Source: Gammaproteobacteria bacterium (lineage in GTDB: Bacteria; Pseudomonadota; Gammaproteobacteria; GRL18). From it: a DNA stretch of 43,828 nt. The position numbers were made by a program, and so were the translations under genes. The notes under the pieces were generated by a model. It made no database searches. It saw only the letters and a list, made by a program, of their open reading frames with translations, and had not been told where the DNA came from. The stretch covers positions 1 to 43,828 of the forward strand of contig JAPHSW010000051.1 of the NCBI GenBank assembly GCA_026196615.1, in the 5' to 3' direction. Numbering within the stretch: position 1 is the first letter of the stretch; every line of letters starts with the position of its first letter. Positions 11,224-20,696 of the stretch are shown one piece after another.

Positions 11224-11679
11224 CTAGTGGCTACCCGTATGGCCAAAGCCACCCTCACCACGCTGGCTTTGCTCGAAGGACTCAACAATATTTAAATTAG
11301 CTTGTATTACTGGAACAAAAACCAGTTGTGCAATACGCTCTCCCGGCTTAACAATGAAAGTAGTATTTCCTCGATTCCAGCACGAGACAAAGAGTTGTCC
11401 CTGATAGTCAGAATCAATTAAACCCACCAGATTCCCTAAAACTATACCATGTTTGTGACCAAGACCTGAACGCGGCAAAATAACTGCAGCCATATTATTA
11501 TCTTCAATATGGATAGCGAGACCTGTAGGTATAAGTAATGTTTCTCCTGGATGAAGCTCTTTCTCACCATCCAATATCGCACGTAAATCCATTCCTGCTG
11601 AGCCATGTGTTGCATATTCTGGCATTGGAAATTCTGTTCCAACTCTGGGATCAAGAATTTTAACATCAACCTCATTCAT
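11224..11679 (-). CDS. dut: dUTP diphosphatase (dUTPase)
   Basis: Dut hydrolyses dUTP to dUMP and pyrophosphate, keeping uracil out of DNA and supplying dTMP synthesis. The 151-aa protein is normal for the trimeric family and shows its motifs in order: GSAGMDLRA (motif 1), LPRSGLG (motif 2), GLIDSDYQG (motif 3, catalytic Asp), RIAQLVFVP (motif 4) and the glycine-rich C-terminal [10 protein letters not shown] (motif 5). It lies between coaBC and algC on the same strand. The Shine-Dalgarno sequence is weak (AAAAGGA about 13 nt upstream), but the N-terminus aligns well with the family. Confidence 0.97.
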   Translation of the reverse strand: MNEVDVKILDPRVGTEFPMPEYATHGSAGMDLRAILDGEKELHPGETLLIPTGLAIHIEDNNMAAVILPRSGLGHKHGIVLGNLVGLIDSDYQGQLFVSCWNRGNTTFIVKPGERIAQLVFVPVIQANLNIVESFEQSQRGEGGFGHTGSH

Positions 11680-11748
11680 GGTTTATATCTATCCTTTTAA
11701 AATTAATAGTGATAATCGTTTTAGACCTAAATTGGACTTAAATTCATG

Positions 11749-12987
11749 TTAGCTTTTAAGTTCTTTTATAAATAATAGTACAATTTCATTCATTAACTGT
11801 TTAGCTAACTCTTTCTTAGTCGCATAGGGTAACTTTTTAGAGCTTATTTCTTTATTATTTTGCACTCGCCAAAGCAATTGTAAAGCATTATTATCACCTT
11901 CAAAACCTTCTGTTTCACTAACCTTATTGGCTACAATCATATCCAGATTTTTTCGTTCTAATTTACTTTTGGCATAAGATTCTACATCATTAGTTTCAGC
12001 AGCAAAGCCAATACTGATGGGCTTTTGGGGTAATGCAGCAACTGCTGTCAATATGTCAGGGTTTTTCACTAATTCAATGTTCAGTTTATCTGTATTTTTT
12101 TTAATTTTTTGACCTACTTTTTCTACAGGTCGATAATCAGCCACTGCTGCAGTGGCAATAAAAATATCTATCGAATCAATTACCTCAAAAACGGCATCAT
12201 ACATTTGTCGCGCACTACGAACCATAAACACTTTGGCACCTTCAGGTGCCTCTAATGCCGTTGGACCACTAATTAAAAAAACATCTGCGCCCAAATTTAA
12301 AGCAGCTTGTGCAATGGCATAGCCCATTTTACCACTACTTCGATTGCTCATATATCGAACTGGATCAATATCTTCTATAGTGGGACCTGCGGTAATTAAA
12401 ACCTTTTTACCTTTTAGACATTTTTTTTCAGCTTGAACATCAAACTCATCAATAACACTTTTGAGTAATCCATCAGGTTCTTCCATTCGACCAGGTCCAC
12501 TATCACCACAGGCTTGTATACCTTCAGCAGGACCACAAAATGAAACTGAATTACGCTGCTTTAATATTTCTACATTTGACTGAGTGGCTTCATTTCTCCA
12601 CATTTGTTGATTCATTGCAGGGGCGATCAATAGTGGAGCATTGCTTGCTAAACAAAGTGTTGTTAATAGATCATCCGCCATACCAAGAGCTATTTTAGCC
12701 ATAGTATTTGCAGTTGCTGGGGCAATCAGAATTAGATCAGCCCAACGGGCCAATTCAATATGTCCCATTCCTGCTTCAGCACCTAAATCAAATAATGCCG
12801 TACGTACCTCTTTACCTGACAGAGCCTGAAAAGTTAATGGAGTGACATACTCTGTTGCAGAGTTTGTCATCACAACCTGTACTTGGGCACCTTGTTTAAT
12901 TAACAAACGGACTAATTCTGCGGATTTATAGGCAGCAATTCCACCACAGACGCCCAAAATAATATTTTTATTTTTTAATACTGACAT
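11749..12987 (-). CDS. coaBC: Bifunctional phosphopantothenoylcysteine decarboxylase/phosphopantothenate-cysteine ligase
   Basis: CoaBC performs two consecutive steps of coenzyme A synthesis. The N-terminal flavoprotein (CoaC) half shows GVCGGIAAYKS (13-23), the PAMNQQMW substrate clamp and the ACGDSGPGRM segment. The C-terminal CoaB half shows TAGPT, NRSSGKMG, TAAVADYRP, KNPDIL and FAAET. The 412-aa length is normal. It is the first gene of the minus-strand coaBC-dut-algC-argB series and diverges from radC, as in many gammaproteobacteria. No strong Shine-Dalgarno sequence is seen before the ATG. Confidence 0.97.
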   Translation of the reverse strand: MSVLKNKNIILGVCGGIAAYKSAELVRLLIKQGAQVQVVMTNSATEYVTPLTFQALSGKEVRTALFDLGAEAGMGHIELARWADLILIAPATANTMAKIALGMADDLLTTLCLASNAPLLIAPAMNQQMWRNEATQSNVEILKQRNSVSFCGPAEGIQACGDSGPGRMEEPDGLLKSVIDEFDVQAEKKCLKGKKVLITAGPTIEDIDPVRYMSNRSSGKMGYAIAQAALNLGADVFLISGPTALEAPEGAKVFMVRSARQMYDAVFEVIDSIDIFIATAAVADYRPVEKVGQKIKKNTDKLNIELVKNPDILTAVAALPQKPISIGFAAETNDVESYAKSKLERKNLDMIVANKVSETEGFEGDNNALQLLWRVQNNKEISSKKLPYATKKELAKQLMNEIVLLFIKELKS

Positions 12988-13145
12988 TAGGTTATTTTAC
13001 CGATTAGTAAGCACTCACTGCAATATATTAATATAAAGTATATTAGGTTTGTAAGAAAATACTGCCTTACAGATCATATTTAATTGTTTATCATGCCCGT
13101 TGTTATAGAAAATGAATATTCTATTATTAAAAATTGGAGCATGGA

Positions 13146-13403
13146 ATGCCTATCATCGACTGGCCGGAAGCCGAACGTCCCCGTGAAAAATTATTACGCC
13201 GTGGTGCTAATGCACTCACTGATGCAGAGTTACTGGCTATTTTTTTGCGTACGGGAAGCAAAGGTATCACTGCAATTGATTTAGCCTATAAATTATTAAA
13301 CAATTTTTCTTCTTTAAGAAATCTCTTTAATGCCAACCTGGAAGATTTTTCACAAACAAAAGGGGTAGGCCCAGCCAAATATGTACAACTACAGGCAGCA
13401 TAA
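13146..13403 (+). pseudogene. radC: radC, 5' part only, interrupted by the island
   Basis: The first 85 codons match Rad[30 protein letters not shown], and the helix-hairpin-helix end [13 protein letters not shown]. Full RadC proteins are about 220 aa, with a C-terminal JAB/MPN metalloprotease-like domain containing an HNHPSG-type motif. That domain is absent here and elsewhere in the window. Reading stops at a TAA supplied by the foreign sequence just after the conserved LQAA. The start at 13146 has GGAG 6 nt upstream. Insertion by a mobile element is the simplest explanation. radC is a known target of Tn554-type elements in staphylococci. Confidence 0.93.
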
Positions 13404-13410
13404 TTTCCCC
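13395..13410. other. Left junction of the island (attL candidate)
   Basis: Homology to RadC ends at about 13397-13400 (codons for LQAA), and sequence after it is unrelated and AT-rich. The left boundary therefore lies within these few bases. The matching attR and the 3' part of radC were not found in the window, so the exact core duplication cannot be given. Confidence 0.75.
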
Positions 13411-13547
13411 TACTTTTCAATTATTATAAATAAAAACCTAACATATTGATTTAAATATTATATTTTGATTAATTTACCCACCTCATCTTGTTGCCAATTA
13501 TCATTTAGTGTTATGCTAATAAAAAATGACAAAAAAAGGTTATCAAA

Positions 13548-15884
13548 TTGCTCAAGACTGAAACGATTTCAAACTATCCTATCAATCGAATCAATGAGTC
13601 ATTCCAGCAAAAATGGGGTGATATTGCAAAAGCTACAGAAAGTAGGACTACTCGAAATGCCGTAATTAAGGTACTGTCAATTTTAAATGCCTTTTGTGAT
13701 ATCACTCACACCGAAATAAATCTTATCACGCTGAACAACCAAAACACGTATCAATCTTTTCAGAAAGCTTTTATTGGCTTTCTATATAAAGAGTTTGATA
13801 TAAGCAAAAGAAATCAATATAACCTGGTCAGATACGCTTTAAATGCTTTTTCATCCTTATCTGAACATTTAAATGTAAACACTATCAATCTTCAACTATC
13901 AGCAAAACAATTATCTGAAGATGTAAAAGAGTCGATTAAGACTTACGAAACCAATTATAGTGTCAATCAAGAACGCATGACATTTTATGAAGGCTGGTCA
14001 GTTGCTAACAAAGAAGATTCACCTCACTGGCTTAATTTAATTGAATTTTACAATAGTTATGGGATTGATTTCACAACACAAACCCATAATGCTTTTAAAA
14101 AAATGGCTATCAAAGAAGCCAAAATAACACTGGTCAATAAAATTACTCTTTTCAATTCATTACGAATGAGTTTTCTTCATTTATTTCCAAAGCTCGATGA
14201 TTTTAAGGCTGCAATGCGTGCAGATATTCAGCACAAAACGATGCTGTTCGTTTATAACTTGCAACTTATGCAAGCACAATCAAACAAACACGATTTAAAA
14301 TCGTTTCATAAGCAATGGAGAGAAAAAATAACTGTATTTGAAGAAATATTTGTAAAACACAAACTGGTTCCAAAGCCATTAATTGATTTGCCTGCACCTG
14401 AATTTAAAACGTCAACAAAAGGAAAATCAAAAACACGAATCGATAAAATTGATCAGGATGGTAATGCTTTTAATGACAAACTCATCACCCGTGTACCGCT
14501 CTCTTACAGTGATGATGAAGCAAAAGAGGCTATTTTTGAATCAATTATACTTGATATAAAACATGTTGTTTATCATTGTAAAACTTTAGTTGAAGAGACT
14601 ATGTTACGCTATGAACGTTGTCAAGAGCTTAAGACAGCCGGTAAAGTAAAGAAAAATTTAGGTCCAGGTATTAACAATTCTTTTGATATGAGCTTAGATA
14701 AAAATGTCTGCGCAACCTTTTATTATTACGGTTTTCAGTCCTCAGTATCGAATTATTATCTCCAGTTTTTAGGTCACACGGACAAAAGCGAAAAATTAAA
14801 TAACTTACTCTGCTTGCCAAAATCTTATCTACTTTACCCTTTTCTTTATTTGTTAGTGGAACAACATCCAGCCATTACGGATTCCTGGCTATTAAATTGG
14901 AAATTATTCGATAAAAACGGTCGAAGAACAGGCTTTAAACAAGTCAACAATGTCTGGGTAGCAGTGAGTTTTAAAAAACGAAAAGGCAAGCAAAAAGCAC
15001 AGCAGACGATTACGCTAAATGAAACGTCCAAAAAATTGATTGAACAAATTATTGACCTTACGGCATACGCAAGAGACTATTTGAAAACACAAGGTGATGA
15101 CAACTATCGGTCAATGCTTATCAGTGTGAGAGGCGTGAATTCAAAACCGACAGCAATAAATCAAATTGAAAAGCTAAATAGATCAGATGTAAATATTGCG
15201 CTATCAAAAACCATGATTCAACAATCACCTTATCGCGATAAAGACTATGCCAGCAATATTATTAATTCGTTAAGCATCACTACCATGCGGGCCAGTTGTG
15301 GCGTCCGAGTGTATTTAGAAACCAACTCTGTGCATAAGATGGCGGAGGCGCTGGGTCATGAAGAATATAAACCACAGCTTATTAATCACTACTTACCCAA
15401 GCCGCTTTGGGATTATTTCACCAACCGTTGGGTGCGTTTGTTCCAGAATGCGATTGTCTATGAAGCAATGAAAGATTCACCTTACCTGTTTGATGCCATG
15501 GATATCAATGAAGACGAACTCGAACAGTTTTTAGCAAACCATCGACTAAAAGACATACCCGATATCATGCGCCGCGCGAAGCAGCGTTCACAGCAGATTG
15601 AGAATGACTTTGATTTTAATGAAGCAGCACTCTTGGTATCCCCCCTCTTGCTTCAAGTGTTTTTTACAGTCGTAAATTTAGTTGAAGCCAATGAAAAAAT
15701 TACTGATGTTGCCCAGCAGTTTTATACCACCGCTAAATTTGTGTTAACTCATATTCAACTGGCGATAGAAAAAGATAAAAACAGACCAGAGCTAACCGTT
15801 GGTAATGATATTATGGCAATGTATCAATTTGCAAAAGATAACCCACTAGACAAATCTATTCTCGAAGGGGCTATTTTATGTTAA
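13548..15884 (+). CDS. Large divergent tyrosine recombinase-like protein (mobility module gene 1)
   Basis: The first gene of the module encodes 778 aa. Its C-terminal part resembles a tyrosine-recombinase catalytic domain but is incomplete. SITTMRASCG (576-585) has the second Arg (R581) with Thr in place of the usual His. ALGHEEYK (601-608) keeps the GH box, and Tyr615 is near the position of the nucleophile. A basic KKRKGKQK hairpin (476-483) could hold the Lys. No TGxR-type first Arg was found. It may be a structural or targeting partner rather than a catalyst. TTG is the likely start, with AAAAAGG about 9 nt upstream. The stop overlaps the next start by 7 nt. Confidence 0.78.
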   Translation: MLKTETISNYPINRINESFQQKWGDIAKATESRTTRNAVIKVLSILNAFCDITHTEINLITLNNQNTYQSFQKAFIGFLYKEFDISKRNQYNLVRYALNAFSSLSEHLNVNTINLQLSAKQLSEDVKESIKTYETNYSVNQERMTFYEGWSVANKEDSPHWLNLIEFYNSYGIDFTTQTHNAFKKMAIKEAKITLVNKITLFNSLRMSFLHLFPKLDDFKAAMRADIQHKTMLFVYNLQLMQAQSNKHDLKSFHKQWREKITVFEEIFVKHKLVPKPLIDLPAPEFKTSTKGKSKTRIDKIDQDGNAFNDKLITRVPLSYSDDEAKEAIFESIILDIKHVVYHCKTLVEETMLRYERCQELKTAGKVKKNLGPGINNSFDMSLDKNVCATFYYYGFQSSVSNYYLQFLGHTDKSEKLNNLLCLPKSYLLYPFLYLLVEQHPAITDSWLLNWKLFDKNGRRTGFKQVNNVWVAVSFKKRKGKQKAQQTITLNETSKKLIEQIIDLTAYARDYLKTQGDDNYRSMLISVRGVNSKPTAINQIEKLNRSDVNIALSKTMIQQSPYRDKDYASNIINSLSITTMRASCGVRVYLETNSVHKMAEALGHEEYKPQLINHYLPKPLWDYFTNRWVRLFQNAIVYEAMKDSPYLFDAMDINEDELEQFLANHRLKDIPDIMRRAKQRSQQIENDFDFNEAALLVSPLLLQVFFTVVNLVEANEKITDVAQQFYTTAKFVLTHIQLAIEKDKNRPELTVGNDIMAMYQFAKDNPLDKSILEGAILC

Positions 15885-18262
15885 CGCTGGTTAAAAGCGA
15901 GGATAAACAGCTTGTTGATGCCATACAATCAGGCAAAAAACACATTAACAACTTCAATGAAGAGGATTTTGAACGATTTAACAAACTTGTGGCCAATATG
16001 CCTTTTGAGGTTGTCAGCGATTTGCTTCAAAAGTCGGTCATGCCTGCCGTACCGATACTGCAATATGATGAACAACATCCTGACTGGTTTGATGACGATA
16101 CTCAGTTCTCAGATAACATTTGGCACCTCTCTCTTAAGCTGGACAGAAAAATCTGGAAAAAAACCATTGATTTTAATCGTGTCGTCTTAAATGATGGCAA
16201 AAAATTAACACTGAAGAAGCACCAACCTTTGTTAAACACGCTAAAAAAATGGCTTGTTGTTCAAGGTCATCCCCTGTACAACGGCGGAAGGATTTTAAAA
16301 CCTGTAACCATTAAAGGTAAACTCAACAGAACACTTCATTTGATTGATGCCCTGTTAATTAACGCAGATGCGATTAAATTGGCGCAGCGTCATATGCATG
16401 CAATTAATCACGACCTGATTATAGATATTTTGTCGCGGCTAGATAGGGGCGTTGCAAACGGGTTGTATCAATTCAATGCCAAATTAACAGATTATTTGCT
16501 CAATAATATCAGTTGCATTTCAGATGAAGAAGCCCATGATTTTACAAAGACATACCCTTATTTGAAAAGCCCCTTATTAGCTGACGAAAAGGTATTACCC
16601 TTATCTCAGGAACAACGCATTAAGGCTTGTTGTTTTTTGTTTCAACAAGGGGCTTATGATAGAACTAATAGGGCGGCAGCTAATACTCCAATTAACACCT
16701 GTCTGGCGTCCCGCTTTTTCTCAAACACCCTAAATGGTGAATCACTAACCATACCAGTGGTAGAACAATTGCGCATTAAAGCGTCAACGGAAACAACTGA
16801 ATACCCCGCCGTTCCAGTGACGGCGAATGAAGATGATAGTGTCACAGAGACATTGATTAGCCAATATCTCTCAATATTCAAGATGCTTGGCGTATTGAAT
16901 AGTAAGGATTTAAGCAAGGTCAACCCAGATATTTTTGATAAGGTCAGCATCAAACAAGTGGCTGAACACAGCACTATCAAATCGTCAGGCCGATTTAATA
17001 CTTTACCAGTGAATATTGTCTTTAAAGCGATGAAAGATGCTTTTGAGTTTGCATTTGAATACATGGATATTATTTTGGAAACGGCCTACACCCTCGCCCT
17101 AAACGCTCCTAAAAACAACAAGAAAATCACTTATAACAATAAACAGATATGGGCCTTAGCCAAGTACAAACAAGTTGACTATTTACAATACATACCTAAG
17201 AAACTCAAAGCACTCGGCGTGACACAATGGTCAGTGAGTAACAATGAAACAGAGCGTTTTGCGATGCGTCGACAAAACCAGGGATTTTGGGACTTATATG
17301 AGGTATTAATCGCCAGTATTCAGGTGCTTGTTGGGGCAGCCATGGCACGGCGTCAAAGTGAATTTTTAGATTTGCATCCAACCGATTGTTTATTGCCCAA
17401 AGGTATCGACCCCAACGATAAAACCTCCAGCATGCTTGATTTTGAGTTGGTATTCGATAACCGAAAATCAGGCACGGGCACCGTCCGCGAACAGTTGAGT
17501 AAACCAATATTACGCAGCATTGCCGGATTCATTTATAAACTGCAAAACTTTAATACCAGGCTTGTCAAGGCCAAGCTGATTAAAAAAAATAAGGCTGATT
17601 TATTCCATCATTTTAATACACAGACTGCAAAATTTAGTTTTGTAAGCCTTAGGATGAATTACAATCAGCGGCTAGACGCCTTTTGTGATTATTTTGAAAC
17701 ACAAACCGCTGCATACCAATCAGCCGATGATGTCAGACGCTACTATATTCGACAACACCAACTGCGCAGATTTTTTGCCATGGTGTTTTTCTGGTCAAGT
17801 GGTTATGATGGACTAGATACACTTCGCGAATTTCTGGGCCACACGGACTCTGAGCATTTGTATCATTACGTGACCGAAGGTATTCCGGGTGAAGTTCTGG
17901 CCAGTGTTAAAGCCCGCCGCATCAAAGACAGTCTTGGTAAAAATGATATCGAGAACATTGAAAAACTGGGCTTAATTATACAACAAGCCTTTGGTGCGAT
18001 ATCAGTCACCTTTAAAACCTACGAGTTGATTCTTAAACAGTATGAAGACGATGCAAAAGAGGGTTATATAGAGGTACAACCTTCAATGGATGAAGTTAAA
18101 AAACAATTTGAACAAGAGCGTATCGCTTTTGAGCAAGATATCACGCGACTATTGCTTGATCATACCATTGACTTACAACCGGAGTTTTTCACGATTAAAG
18201 ACATCGATGGTAACGACATACACGATTATAAATTGGTGCTAAAAGTGAAGGAGCTAGAATGA
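15878..18262 (+). CDS. Large tyrosine recombinase/integrase (mobility module gene 2)
   Basis: A 794-aa protein with a long N-terminal region and a C-terminal tyrosine-recombinase domain that keeps the whole catalytic set. The first Arg is in MARRQSE (491/492), Lys530 in FDNRKSG, HQLRR supplies His627 and Arg630, GHTD supplies His655, and Tyr664 lies nine residues further on, the normal spacing. It should be able to cut and rejoin DNA. The ATG overlaps the stop of the preceding gene and its own stop overlaps the next start, so the four genes are translationally coupled. The size recalls TnpB of Tn554-type elements, but family membership is not established. Confidence 0.88.
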   Translation: MLTLVKSEDKQLVDAIQSGKKHINNFNEEDFERFNKLVANMPFEVVSDLLQKSVMPAVPILQYDEQHPDWFDDDTQFSDNIWHLSLKLDRKIWKKTIDFNRVVLNDGKKLTLKKHQPLLNTLKKWLVVQGHPLYNGGRILKPVTIKGKLNRTLHLIDALLINADAIKLAQRHMHAINHDLIIDILSRLDRGVANGLYQFNAKLTDYLLNNISCISDEEAHDFTKTYPYLKSPLLADEKVLPLSQEQRIKACCFLFQQGAYDRTNRAAANTPINTCLASRFFSNTLNGESLTIPVVEQLRIKASTETTEYPAVPVTANEDDSVTETLISQYLSIFKMLGVLNSKDLSKVNPDIFDKVSIKQVAEHSTIKSSGRFNTLPVNIVFKAMKDAFEFAFEYMDIILETAYTLALNAPKNNKKITYNNKQIWALAKYKQVDYLQYIPKKLKALGVTQWSVSNNETERFAMRRQNQGFWDLYEVLIASIQVLVGAAMARRQSEFLDLHPTDCLLPKGIDPNDKTSSMLDFELVFDNRKSGTGTVREQLSKPILRSIAGFIYKLQNFNTRLVKAKLIKKNKADLFHHFNTQTAKFSFVSLRMNYNQRLDAFCDYFETQTAAYQSADDVRRYYIRQHQLRRFFAMVFFWSSGYDGLDTLREFLGHTDSEHLYHYVTEGIPGEVLASVKARRIKDSLGKNDIENIEKLGLIIQQAFGAISVTFKTYELILKQYEDDAKEGYIEVQPSMDEVKKQFEQERIAFEQDITRLLLDHTIDLQPEFFTIKDIDGNDIHDYKLVLKVKELE

Positions 18263-18804
18263 TGAACAAAGCAGACATTAATGAGCGCTCGGTAAAGGCG
18301 ATTAAACAACTGCTGCTTGAAATCATTGAAGCGCCTGGCAAGTTTAATAGCGAAGATTTTGTGACGCGACTTAAATCCCAAGGCGCACTGGCCAAAATGG
18401 AAAATTTAGAACGAGGGATTGTGCCTTGTGTTTTGAATACCCAAAAAAACGTGGCAGAGCGTATATTCGATGATGGCTTTGATACCCTTAATACCCTTCG
18501 AAATAATGCGTTGATGGCCTTAGAGGGCTTTGAGCAAGCAAATAAAAGAAGTAATAAGACAACCAAAACCGGCTTACAAAAACGCGTCAAAGAGTTAGAG
18601 AATAAAATTGATTTACTCGAACAACAAAACTTCATGCTCATTGATTTGGTAGACATGCTTAAATCGAGCCTAGAACATAATGCAAAGGAAAATGGCAATG
18701 AAACCATGCGCTTTAATGTAGAACATGAACTCAAATCACTAAGAGCGAAAGCGTCATTTACTCAAAATAAGGTGCTAATACAAAAGGTGCATGATAATGC
18801 ATAA
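18259..18804 (+). CDS. Small coiled-coil accessory protein (mobility module gene 3)
   Basis: A 181-aa, highly charged, helical protein with a clear heptad-rich segment at about residues 113-140 (KRVKELENKIDLLEQQNFML). It has no membrane segment, enzyme motif or cysteine cluster. By position and type it resembles the small accessory proteins of multi-recombinase elements, such as TnpC of Tn554. A role in synapsis or directing strand exchange is an inference. It overlaps the preceding gene by 4 nt and the following one by 8-14 nt, so it is made together with the recombinases. Confidence 0.8.
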   Translation: MMNKADINERSVKAIKQLLLEIIEAPGKFNSEDFVTRLKSQGALAKMENLERGIVPCVLNTQKNVAERIFDDGFDTLNTLRNNALMALEGFEQANKRSNKTTKTGLQKRVKELENKIDLLEQQNFMLIDLVDMLKSSLEHNAKENGNETMRFNVEHELKSLRAKASFTQNKVLIQKVHDNA

Positions 18805-20191
18805 AGAACAATTGGTTCATATCCACAAACAAGCATTTGAATTTTGGGATATTTACAGTCCAATTGACCGTCAACTCAAGACGAAAATGCTTCAAGGTAT
18901 TCCTTTTATTCGCTGGCCTGATGATGTGCCTTGTATCGAGGCAAACTTATACATGTTGACACTAGGTCGCACTCATAGGCCAGAGACACTGAAAACCTAT
19001 GCGTACAATATATCTCATTTATTGCGATATTGTTTTAGTAATCAAATGAATATTATTGATTTAAAAGATGCAAACTTTGAGCTTTTTATTCGAGGGTTAC
19101 AGGCCGCAAGAGATATTAAAAACGAAAGAGCTAGAGAGAATGATCAAGTCATAAAGATAGGTCGAGCGTGTATCGATTTTTTGAAATTTATCGCAACAAT
19201 GCATTCATTAAAACATTTCATTGGTGAAGAAGATTTTAATGCCATCCAAATAATTGAAAAAAAATACAGTCGACCGGTAGAAGGTCGCAAAAAACCAATA
19301 ATAAACTATTACTGGTCTCATGATTCATTTCCAAAACCTAGTGAGAAAAAGATACGCCATCCCATTGCTAATAACACAGTTAAGGCGATTAAGAAATATG
19401 TGAATGGTCAAGCCGATTCAGATATTGTCACTCGTGATTTTTGTTTAATACAGACGTTTGAGCAAACGGGGGCTAGAAGAGTAGAGATAGCTGGACTAAA
19501 AGTAGAAGATGTCCAGGAAGCATTAAATAACAGTATCGGTCTAACCAAATCAATGCTCAAACTTCCTACAGCCAAGCGAAGAGACGACATTACAGAGCGT
19601 ATTATGCCAGTTCCGCGAGTACTTATTGATAATTTAATGAATTATATTAGAAGGGTACGCAGAAGAATTATAAGAAATACAATAGGTAAAGCACATGACC
19701 ATGGCAATGTCTTTATTGCCCACACAACAGGCAATGCCATTGATGTAGACTACTTAACAACGTTGATTAGTACCTGGCGTAAAAATATTGGCATCAAAGA
19801 ACAATGTCACTGGCATTTGTTCAGACATGCTTTTGTGACAAATAAATTTATTGATTTAATTTATGAACACGACTTTGAAAATAAAGATGAATTTAGAAAA
19901 GCATTGTTTAATACCGAACGATTTAAAATGCAGATCAAAGAGTGGACAGGACACACTAATTTGTATTCATTAGATACGTATCTTGATTTAGCATTTGCCA
20001 GCGTGTCAGGCGCTGATGTGACCTATGACAGCGTCATGTTTAAATCATCGGTTGATGCCTATGTTGATACTTTAAACATGTTAGATATACGCAAAAAAGA
20101 AAAAAGAATATCTGAGGCCGAATACCAAAAAGAGATGATTAGACTTACAACTGAATTTAAAGAAAGTAGGTCTATGAATCACACAAAATAA
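18791..20191 (+). CDS. Tyrosine recombinase (mobility module gene 4)
   Basis: A 466-aa tyrosine recombinase with a complete active site: TGARRVE (Arg229), CHWHLFRHAF (His342, Arg345, His346), EWTGHTN (His388) and LDTYLDL (Tyr397, nine residues after the His). The N-terminal part (about 50-150) looks like a core-binding domain of the SAM-like type. It is the last gene of the coupled four-gene unit. It starts inside the end of the coiled-coil gene, at 18791 or the in-frame ATG at 18797. It probably acts with the 794-aa recombinase to insert the element into radC. Confidence 0.92.
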   Translation: MIMHKEQLVHIHKQAFEFWDIYSPIDRQLKTKMLQGIPFIRWPDDVPCIEANLYMLTLGRTHRPETLKTYAYNISHLLRYCFSNQMNIIDLKDANFELFIRGLQAARDIKNERARENDQVIKIGRACIDFLKFIATMHSLKHFIGEEDFNAIQIIEKKYSRPVEGRKKPIINYYWSHDSFPKPSEKKIRHPIANNTVKAIKKYVNGQADSDIVTRDFCLIQTFEQTGARRVEIAGLKVEDVQEALNNSIGLTKSMLKLPTAKRRDDITERIMPVPRVLIDNLMNYIRRVRRRIIRNTIGKAHDHGNVFIAHTTGNAIDVDYLTTLISTWRKNIGIKEQCHWHLFRHAFVTNKFIDLIYEHDFENKDEFRKALFNTERFKMQIKEWTGHTNLYSLDTYLDLAFASVSGADVTYDSVMFKSSVDAYVDTLNMLDIRKKEKRISEAEYQKEMIRLTTEFKESRSMNHTK

Positions 20192-20696
20192 TGAATATTC
20201 GCATTTATACAAAACTGGTTTCTGGCATTAATGACTACAGTTGATTTTTTGTTTCAGGATGCTTTTTATTGATATTGAAAAGTCGAAAATGACCTAAAGC
20301 AGAAAATTAGCTTTTCCTTATTTAATTTAGCATGGGTGAAAAGCAGTTATTTCATGAGTCAACAAAATGTGGATTGCAATCTAAAGTTCGGATTTTGATC
20401 AGCCCTTAACCAAGTCACTTATTGTACAAAGCCGAACAATTAGCATTTACTTATTTAGCTCCCAGAACAATTGATGCTGAATATAATTTATTCTCTGAAC
20501 TCCATAAAGCGGAAAAGAATCATGTTCCATACATAATGCTAAATAAAAATAGTTATTTAATAGGTATTAGGTAATTATCTGTTTTAAATATAAAAAGAAC
20601 AATTTCTACATTATAATAGTTTAAAATTATTCACTTCAGTTGTTAAAAAGTTAATTAACCTTTATAAAAATAAAATTTGAAAAAGCAGATAATTAA
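20192..20696. other. Non-coding spacer after the mobility module
   Basis: AT-rich with no gene visible. It contains TGACCTAAAGCAG at about 20290-20302, a motif recurring in other island spacers. The last 100 bases before the SIR2 gene are very AT-rich and probably hold its promoter, but no boxes are convincing. Confidence 0.5.

Noticed and set aside
13527-13562. Eleven-codon frame (MTKKGYQIAQD) overlapping the start of the 778-aa gene
   Set aside because: It is too short to support as a gene. A leader peptide is possible but nothing specific indicates it.
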